From: JAVKBW01 sp964352715
GTDB lineage: Bacteria; Pseudomonadota; Alphaproteobacteria; UBA8366; Aestuariispiraceae
DNA: 7,045 bases
Reading direction: 5' to 3'
Assembly: GCA_964352715.1 (NCBI GenBank)
Contig: CAYGSU010000114.1
Location: forward strand, 1-7,045
Of this stretch, positions 1 to 4,167 are shown in pieces. A program made the position numbers and the translations under genes. A model generated the notes under the pieces. That model did no database searches. It was not told where the DNA came from and worked only from the letters and a program-made list of their open reading frames with translations. Within the stretch, counting starts at the first letter, position 1. Each line of letters starts with the position of its first letter.

Positions 1-86
1 AAGCCGTGAATACCTATGAAGGCACGCACGACGTGCATGCGCTCATTCTGGGGCGTGCGCAGACCGGCCTGCAGGCATTTGCCTGA
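1..86 (+). CDS. gcdH: Glutaryl-CoA dehydrogenase-like acyl-CoA dehydrogenase, C-terminal end (partial)
   Basis: Only the last 27 codons are present, read from position 3 to the TGA at 84-86; the start lies upstream of the window. The tail reads NTYEGTHDVHALILGRAQTG, followed by a short LQAFA end. This is the characteristic C-terminal block of glutaryl-CoA dehydrogenases. In acyl-CoA dehydrogenases the Glu of YEGT is the catalytic base that removes the alpha proton of the substrate, and the DVHALILGRA form is typical of the glutaryl-CoA branch. Known role of the family: FAD-dependent oxidative decarboxylation of glutaryl-CoA to crotonyl-CoA in lysine and tryptophan degradation, in the cytoplasm. 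The next gene starts 76 bp downstream on the same strand. With so short a fragment another close acyl-CoA dehydrogenase is possible, but the motif fit is very good. Confidence 0.88.
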   Translation, partial: AVNTYEGTHDVHALILGRAQTGLQAFA

Positions 87-162
87 ACGGAAACAGGACC
101 GGTTGTCTTCAGGATCGGCAGCGGGTTAAACGTGCCCGCCCTACATACTTCAGGAGTTGAGG

Positions 163-795
163 ATGAAAAGTCGCCTTTTCGGCAAAGTACTTGCTTGTTT
201 CTTCATTATCGCCGCCGGGCTTTCATCGCCCGCACAGGCAAAGACCAAGACAGATGCCGATCAGGCGACGGATTTTATCCGCTCTCTTGCAGATCAGGCT
301 GTCGAGGTGCTGCGAGACGCTGATGCCCCGCTTTCTACACGTGAAAACGGTGTGCAAAAATTGCTACGCGAAAATCTCGATTTGAAAACAATGGGCCAGT
401 TCGCCCTTGGCGCTCAATGGCGCACCGCATCACCGGAAGAGCGCGAGGAGTATCTGACCCTGTTTTCGGAATATGTCGTGCGCAGTTATGCAAGGCGCCT
501 TGGGGGCTACACCGGGCAAACCTTCAAGATCGAAGGTAACGGCCCGGCCGGCCAGTACGATGCCCTCGTCAACACAGTGATCGTCGCCGATAACCAGCCT
601 GAAATCAAAGCCGGTTGGCGGGTTCGCACCGCAGCCGACGGTACGCTGAAGATAATCGATCTGTTGGTGGAAGGCGTCAGCATGCTGCAGACAGAGCGCG
701 CGCAGTTCGACTCGGTCATGCAGACCGATGGCCTGCCCGGTCTGATTTCAAGCCTGCAGGACCGCCTGAAGCGGATCGATGCTCAGTCGAGCTGA
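163..795 (+). CDS. mlaC: MlaC/Ttg2D-family periplasmic phospholipid-binding protein
   Basis: A 210-residue protein. The ATG at 163 is preferred over an in-frame TTG at 157 because AGGAG at 152-156 lies 6 bases before the ATG but directly abuts the TTG. Residues 1-26 form a signal peptide: basic start, hydrophobic core around residues 9-20, and an AQA cleavage site. A Cys at residue 12 lies inside the hydrophobic core, so this is not a lipoprotein lipobox. The mature part fits the MlaC (Tol-Tgt2) family: a RENLDLKTMGQFALGAQW block, the ASPEEREEYLTLFSEYV segment, SYARRLGGYTGQ, and the C-terminal IIDLLVEGVSMLQTERAQF motif that follows the GWRV strand. Family role: carries phospholipids across the periplasm between the outer-membrane MlaA complex and the inner-membrane MlaFEDB ABC transporter. 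No mlaA or mlaFED genes lie beside it here, so its partners must be elsewhere. It may be transcribed with or separately from the upstream gene. Confidence 0.85.
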   Translation: MKSRLFGKVLACFFIIAAGLSSPAQAKTKTDADQATDFIRSLADQAVEVLRDADAPLSTRENGVQKLLRENLDLKTMGQFALGAQWRTASPEEREEYLTLFSEYVVRSYARRLGGYTGQTFKIEGNGPAGQYDALVNTVIVADNQPEIKAGWRVRTAADGTLKIIDLLVEGVSMLQTERAQFDSVMQTDGLPGLISSLQDRLKRIDAQSS

Positions 796-816
796 TGAAA
801 TGGAAACCGGACCGGA

Positions 817-1275
817 TTAGCGGACAGAGCCGTATCCGAAATTGTGAAGCAGGAAGCGTTCAAGACGCATCAGCACCTGGGCCGTGCCGTCGAGATGGCT
901 TTCGGTAATACCGGTCTCGTTCAATCGATTGGCCTGGGTTTCGATGACATCATTGACCTTGTCATGCACCTCAAGCCCCTTTTCAGACAACCTTACCCTC
1001 ACGGACCGGCGGTCATGGGCTGACCGTTCCTGAATCAGATAGCCGTTCTCGACCATCTTGCGGACGTTGTAAGACACATTCGATCCGAGATAGTAGCCGC
1101 GATGGGTCAGTTCTCCGACGGTCAGTTCGTCCTTACCGATGTTGTAGAGAATCAACGCCTGGATGTTGTTGATGTCCCGCACACCAATTCGGTCCAGCTC
1201 GCCTTTTACGACTTCCAGGAACTGACGATGCAAGCGCTCAATCAGCCGGATAGTTTCAAGGTAGTTTTCCTTCAC
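817..1275 (-). CDS. ldtR: MarR-family winged-helix transcriptional regulator, LdtR-like
   Basis: A 152-residue protein on the minus strand, starting with GTG at 1275 (upstream in-frame codons run to a stop at 1317-1315 without an ATG). It has the MarR layout: an N-terminal dimerisation helix (about residues 1-30), a helix-turn-helix with ELTVGELTHRG followed by a recognition helix around residues 63-78 (LGSNVSYNVRKMVENGY), the wing with HDRRSVRVRLSEKG at residues 87-100, and C-terminal dimerisation helices. The YYLGSNVSYNVRKMVENGYL stretch closely resembles LdtR-type regulators of Rhizobiales, which are known to control an L,D-transpeptidase gene and stress tolerance. That assignment is from memory, without a search. 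No L,D-transpeptidase gene is in the window. The gene is convergent with mlaC (21 bp gap) and divergent from metY. A palindrome 41 bp upstream suggests autoregulation. The Shine-Dalgarno is weak. Confidence 0.83.
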   Translation of the reverse strand: MKENYLETIRLIERLHRQFLEVVKGELDRIGVRDINNIQALILYNIGKDELTVGELTHRGYYLGSNVSYNVRKMVENGYLIQERSAHDRRSVRVRLSEKGLEVHDKVNDVIETQANRLNETGITESHLDGTAQVLMRLERFLLHNFGYGSVR

Positions 1276-1316
1276 GTTGTGACCGCCCCCAACCCTTACT
1301 TGACCTGATGTACTCT

Positions 1317-1328
1317 AATCGTACGATT
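1317..1328. promoter_or_regulatory. Perfect 12-bp palindrome, candidate MarR/LdtR operator
   Basis: AATCGTACGATT is identical to its own reverse complement. It lies in the divergent ldtR-metY spacer, 41 bp upstream of the ldtR GTG. On the minus strand the hexamer TACGAT inside it could serve as the -10 element of the ldtR promoter, so a bound dimer would block transcription. MarR proteins bind short palindromes and commonly repress their own gene. That this one is the LdtR site is an inference; it is about 200 bp from the metY start, so control of metY is less certain. Confidence 0.4.
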
Positions 1329-1460
1329 CGTTTGAATTTGAACGGAAATTCGCCATCAGGCAAGGCTAACATAGGAAGTGATAACCGAATTTTGCGTGGT
1401 CCCAGGCAAACAGCACGCAAATGAATTCCAAATATTCGCACGGAATTCGCGATCCGTCGA

Positions 1461-1489
1461 TTGACCGTTACCATCGCGTTTCGTATCGA
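1461..1489 (+). promoter_or_regulatory. Candidate sigma-70-type promoter for metY-hemB
   Basis: TTGACC at 1461-1466 and TATCGA at 1484-1489 are separated by 17 bp, close to the -35/-10 consensus. Transcription would begin near 1496 and leave a leader of about 36 bases before the ATG at 1532. No better pair was seen in the spacer. This is a pattern match only. Confidence 0.4.
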
Positions 1490-1531
1490 GTATCATTCCT
1501 GGAAGAAAAACATCTGCATGGGGGAAAGTTA

Positions 1532-2824
1532 ATGACCAGCAAGAATCCGGAAACGATTGCACTGCATGCCGGCTACCGGTCCGACCCGACGACAAACGCG
1601 GTCGCCGTGCCGATCTATCAGACCACCTCGTACCAGTTCAACAGCGCGGAACACGCAAGGAAGCTGTTCGGTCTTGAAGAACTCGGCAACATCTATTCCC
1701 GCATCATGAACCCGACCGTTGACGTACTGGAACAGCGAGTCGCCGCCCTGGAAGGCGGTGTTGCGGCGCTCGGCGTTTCCTCCGGCCAGGCCGCGAGCGC
1801 CATGGCGGTGCAGAACATCGCCCATGCCGGCGACAATATCGTCAGTTCGACCGATCTTTACGGCGGAACCTGGAACCTGTTCGCCAACACGCTGAAGGAT
1901 CAGGGCATTGAAGTGCGGTTCGTCGATCCGGAAGACCCGGAAAACTTCCGCCGCGCCACCGACGACAAGACCCGCGCCTACTACGCAGAAACGCTTCCAA
2001 ATCCCAAACTGCACGTCTTTCCGATCGCCGAAGTGGCTGCCATCGGTCGGGAAATGGGTATTCCACTGATCGCAGACAACACGGCCGCACCGGTGCTGTG
2101 CCGTCCGTTCGATCACGGCGCCGCCGTGATCGTATATTCCACGACAAAGTATATCGGCGGCCACGGCACCTCCATTGGTGGCCTGATTGTCGACAGCGGC
2201 ACCTTCCCGTGGGAAGAGCACAAGGCGCGTCAGCCATATCTCAATGAGCCAGATCCAAGTTATCATGGCGCCGTCTGGACCGAAGCGGTTAAGCCGCTGG
2301 GTCCGATCGCTTACATCATCAAGGCCCGCGTTACCCTGTTGCGCGACCTTGGGGCTGCAATGAGCCCGATGAACGCCTTCCAGTTCATACAGGGACTGGA
2401 AACGCTGCCGCTGCGCATGCGCGAGCATTGCCACAACGCCCAGGCAGTCGCCGATTTCCTCAACGGACATAGCGCTGTCGTCGGTGTGATCCATCCGAGC
2501 GCCCAGACCGGCGAATTCAAACGCCGCGCCGACACCTATCTGAAAGGTGGCCTTGGCGGGCTCTGCGGGTTCAACATCAAGGGCGGCAAGGAAGCCGGCG
2601 CAAAATTCATTGATGCCCTGCAGATGTTCTATCACGTTGCAAACATCGGCGATGCGCGGTCACTGGCCATCCATCCATCGTCCACAACCCATTCACAGCT
2701 GTCGCCGGAAGAAAAGGCGCAAACAGGCGTTACCGACGATTATGTCAGGCTGTCTGTTGGCATCGAACACATCGATGACATTCTAGCTGATCTCGATCAG
2801 GCCCTGAACGCGTCGCAGGTCTAG
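1532..2824 (+). CDS. metY: O-acetylhomoserine sulfhydrylase (aminocarboxypropyltransferase), PLP-dependent
   Basis: A 430-residue Cys/Met-metabolism PLP enzyme of full family length. The start at 1532 is chosen because GGGGGAAAG at 1520-1528 is a good ribosome site and because MTSKNPETIALHAGY begins the way the family does; the frame extends 37 codons upstream to an ATG at 1421, but that part is not family-like. Visible motifs: PIYQTTSYQF (28-37), YSRIMNPTVDVLEQR (55-69) with the phosphate-binding Tyr/Arg, the Tyr of DLYGGT at 110 that stacks on PLP, ADNTAA (181-186) with Asp182 pairing with the PLP pyridine nitrogen, STTKYIGGHG with Schiff-base Lys206, and the late HPSSTTHSQL and DYVRLSVGIE blocks. 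Reaction: O-acetyl-L-homoserine plus sulfide (or methanethiol) gives homocysteine (or methionine) and acetate, in the cytoplasm. It lies 13 bp before hemB, so the two are probably co-transcribed. A sister activity (O-succinylhomoserine or cysteine synthase side activity) is possible, but the long DPSYHGAVW insert is typical of the O-acetylhomoserine type. Confidence 0.92.
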   Translation: MTSKNPETIALHAGYRSDPTTNAVAVPIYQTTSYQFNSAEHARKLFGLEELGNIYSRIMNPTVDVLEQRVAALEGGVAALGVSSGQAASAMAVQNIAHAGDNIVSSTDLYGGTWNLFANTLKDQGIEVRFVDPEDPENFRRATDDKTRAYYAETLPNPKLHVFPIAEVAAIGREMGIPLIADNTAAPVLCRPFDHGAAVIVYSTTKYIGGHGTSIGGLIVDSGTFPWEEHKARQPYLNEPDPSYHGAVWTEAVKPLGPIAYIIKARVTLLRDLGAAMSPMNAFQFIQGLETLPLRMREHCHNAQAVADFLNGHSAVVGVIHPSAQTGEFKRRADTYLKGGLGGLCGFNIKGGKEAGAKFIDALQMFYHVANIGDARSLAIHPSSTTHSQLSPEEKAQTGVTDDYVRLSVGIEHIDDILADLDQALNASQV

Positions 2825-2837
2825 AGCATCAGATATC

Positions 2838-3842
2838 ATGACTCACCCTACCCGTTCCTTTCCGGCCACCCGTCTGCGGCGCAACCGGACCAATGACTCC
2901 ATCCGCCGGCTGGTAGCGGAAAATGCCGTCACCGCCTCGGATTTCATCTGGCCGTTGTTTGTCGTTGCCGGAACCAACGTGCGAGACGAGGTCTCGACAA
3001 TGCCAGGCGTGTACCGGCAGTCGGTCGACCAACTTGAAAAGGAAGCCGACAGGGCGGTCGAGCTCGGGATACCGGCACTGGCGCTGTTTCCCAATACGGA
3101 CCCATCGCTGAAAAATCCGACGGGAACGGAAGCACTGAATTCGGACAATCTGGTGTGTCAGGCCGTTCGGGCCATTCGGAAAAACCATCCGGACCTGATG
3201 CTGATCTGCGACGTGGCGCTGGACCCGTACACGGATCACGGTCACGACGGCGTGCTCGATGGCGACGTGATCATGAATGACGAAACCGTCGATCTTCTGG
3301 TGAAACAGGCGCTGATCCTGGCTGATAACGGCTGCGATACCGTTGCACCGTCGGACATGATGGACGGACGCATCGGTGCGATCCGCACTGCGCTTGAAAA
3401 GAACGGCTTCCGCAACACCCGCATCTGCTCCTATGCCGCCAAATACGCCTCCTGCTTCTATGGCCCTTTTCGGGAAGCAGTCGGCTCTCAGGCGGCCTTG
3501 CGCGGTGACAAGCGCAGCTATCAGATGGATCCTGCCAATTCAGACGAAGCCTTGCATGAAGTGGCGCTGGATATTCAGGACGGTGCCGATCTTGTGATGG
3601 TGAAGCCCGGCCTGCCCTATCTGGACATCATTTATCGCGTTAAGCAGGAATTCGGCGTACCCACCGTCGCCTATCAGGTTTCCGGAGAATACGCGATGGT
3701 CGAAATGGCGGCGCGGGAAGGCTGCATCGACCATGACCGGGCGATGATGGAAACACTGATGGCATTCAAACGCGCCGGCGCTGATGCGATATTAACCTAT
3801 TTCGCTCCTTTCGCCGCCGACCTTCTAAAAAGCAAACGTTAG
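2838..3842 (+). CDS. hemB: Porphobilinogen synthase (delta-aminolevulinic acid dehydratase)
   Basis: A complete 334-residue enzyme that condenses two 5-aminolevulinate molecules to porphobilinogen, the second step of tetrapyrrole (haem, B12, chlorophyll) synthesis, in the cytoplasm. Evidence: the N-terminal RLRRNRTNDSIRRLVAEN arm and DFIWPLFV; active-site Lys202 in SYAAKYAS and Schiff-base Lys256 in VMVKPGLPYLD; PSDMMDGRI (171-179); and the SGEYAM block (282-287). At the metal site, where zinc enzymes have three cysteines, this protein has Asp125, Asp129, Asp133 and Asp137 in DVALDPYTDHGHDG. That is the Mg-dependent, zinc-independent form common in alphaproteobacteria. The start is preceded by only a weak purine stretch (AGAG overlapping the metY stop), so translation may partly depend on coupling to metY. 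A hairpin follows the stop. Confidence 0.97.
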   Translation: MTHPTRSFPATRLRRNRTNDSIRRLVAENAVTASDFIWPLFVVAGTNVRDEVSTMPGVYRQSVDQLEKEADRAVELGIPALALFPNTDPSLKNPTGTEALNSDNLVCQAVRAIRKNHPDLMLICDVALDPYTDHGHDGVLDGDVIMNDETVDLLVKQALILADNGCDTVAPSDMMDGRIGAIRTALEKNGFRNTRICSYAAKYASCFYGPFREAVGSQAALRGDKRSYQMDPANSDEALHEVALDIQDGADLVMVKPGLPYLDIIYRVKQEFGVPTVAYQVSGEYAMVEMAAREGCIDHDRAMMETLMAFKRAGADAILTYFAPFAADLLKSKR

Positions 3843-3844
3843 CT

Positions 3845-3866
3845 GAAGCCGGTTTTACCGGCTTTC
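3845..3866 (+). terminator. Likely intrinsic terminator after hemB
   Basis: Immediately after the hemB stop, AAGCCGG (3846-3852) pairs with CCGGCTT (3858-3864) across a TTTTA loop, with a further G-T pair at the base. The following T-tract is short and mixed (TCTGATT), so termination may be moderate. It separates the metabolic operon from the adhesin gene. Confidence 0.55.
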
Positions 3867-3897
3867 TGATTCCGGAATTTTGCTTTTGGGTGCTGCC

Positions 3898-3915
3898 CTT
3901 CGGACGCGCCCGAAG
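3898..3915 (+). other. Small GC-rich hairpin in the hemB-adhesin spacer
   Basis: CTTCGG (3898-3903) is the exact reverse complement of CCGAAG (3910-3915), with a 6-base loop ACGCGC. No T-run follows, so it is not a classical terminator. It could be a secondary stem for the hemB transcript end or a chance inverted repeat. Confidence 0.3.
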
Positions 3916-3992
3916 CGACTAGGTTTGCGGTTACTGTTCCTATCCATCATTTCTGCATGAGCGTTGATGCGCAGTCAGTTACTTCAGTGCAG

Positions 3993-4064
3993 TTTTTTAT
4001 TATGTATTTTATTAAAATTATATTTATATTTTTTTAAAATTTCATGGTTATTATCTTTATTTTA
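3993..4064. promoter_or_regulatory. Extremely AT-rich tract upstream of the RTX adhesin gene
   Basis: By hand count only 5 of these 72 bases are G or C, in an otherwise GC-rich window, and the first 50 bases hold just one. It is full of TA steps and T-runs. It ends about 100 bp before the adhesin ATG at 4168, a position suited to promoter and upstream regulatory elements. AT-rich DNA with TA steps is the kind of target bound by alphaproteobacterial silencers such as MucR/Ros, which are known to control surface and exopolysaccharide genes; that link is inference. The remainder of the 3843-4167 gap holds the two hairpins and no recognisable gene. I could not fix a -35/-10 pair with confidence. 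Confidence 0.45.
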
Positions 4065-4155
4065 GCCGTTTATGCTTCCCCGATTCCGCCAGATAAGTTA
4101 AAAATCCCTGAATACGTAGACATTGGCGCGTTTTGTCTGCAGCAAATCGCCCCAC

Positions 4156-4160
4156 AGGAG
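4156..4160 (+). promoter_or_regulatory. Ribosome binding site fixing the adhesin start
   Basis: AGGAG lies 7 bases before the ATG at 4168, an ideal Shine-Dalgarno sequence and spacing. It supports this ATG as the true start of the long open frame that runs off the window. Confidence 0.8.
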
Positions 4161-4167
4161 ACACATC

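Noticed and set aside
103..131. TTGTCT and TTAAAC with 17 bp spacing as an mlaC promoter
   Set aside because: The -10 element matches the consensus at only half its positions, and readthrough from gcdH is equally possible. Too weak to list.
121..139. GCGGG/CCCGC inverted repeat between gcdH and mlaC
   Set aside because: Only a 5-bp stem with a 9-base loop and no T-run, so not a credible terminator.
796..816. Possible bidirectional terminator between mlaC and ldtR
   Set aside because: The 21-bp convergent gap contains no convincing stem with flanking T/A runs.
1423..1448. GAATTCC (1423-1429) and GGAATTC (1442-1448) inverted repeat in the ldtR-metY spacer
   Set aside because: Each arm is dominated by the self-palindromic GAATTC, the spacing is large, and no regulator is suggested. 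Likely chance.
1421..1531. A 37-codon N-terminal extension of the metY frame beginning at ATG 1421
   Set aside because: It is not family-like, has no convincing ribosome site, and overlaps the candidate promoter. The ATG at 1532 has a good Shine-Dalgarno and matches the usual start of the family.
1529..2635. Long minus-strand frame (368 codons) opposite metY
   Set aside because: It is a shadow of a strongly supported plus-strand gene in GC-rich DNA. The translation has no recognisable domain and irregular composition.
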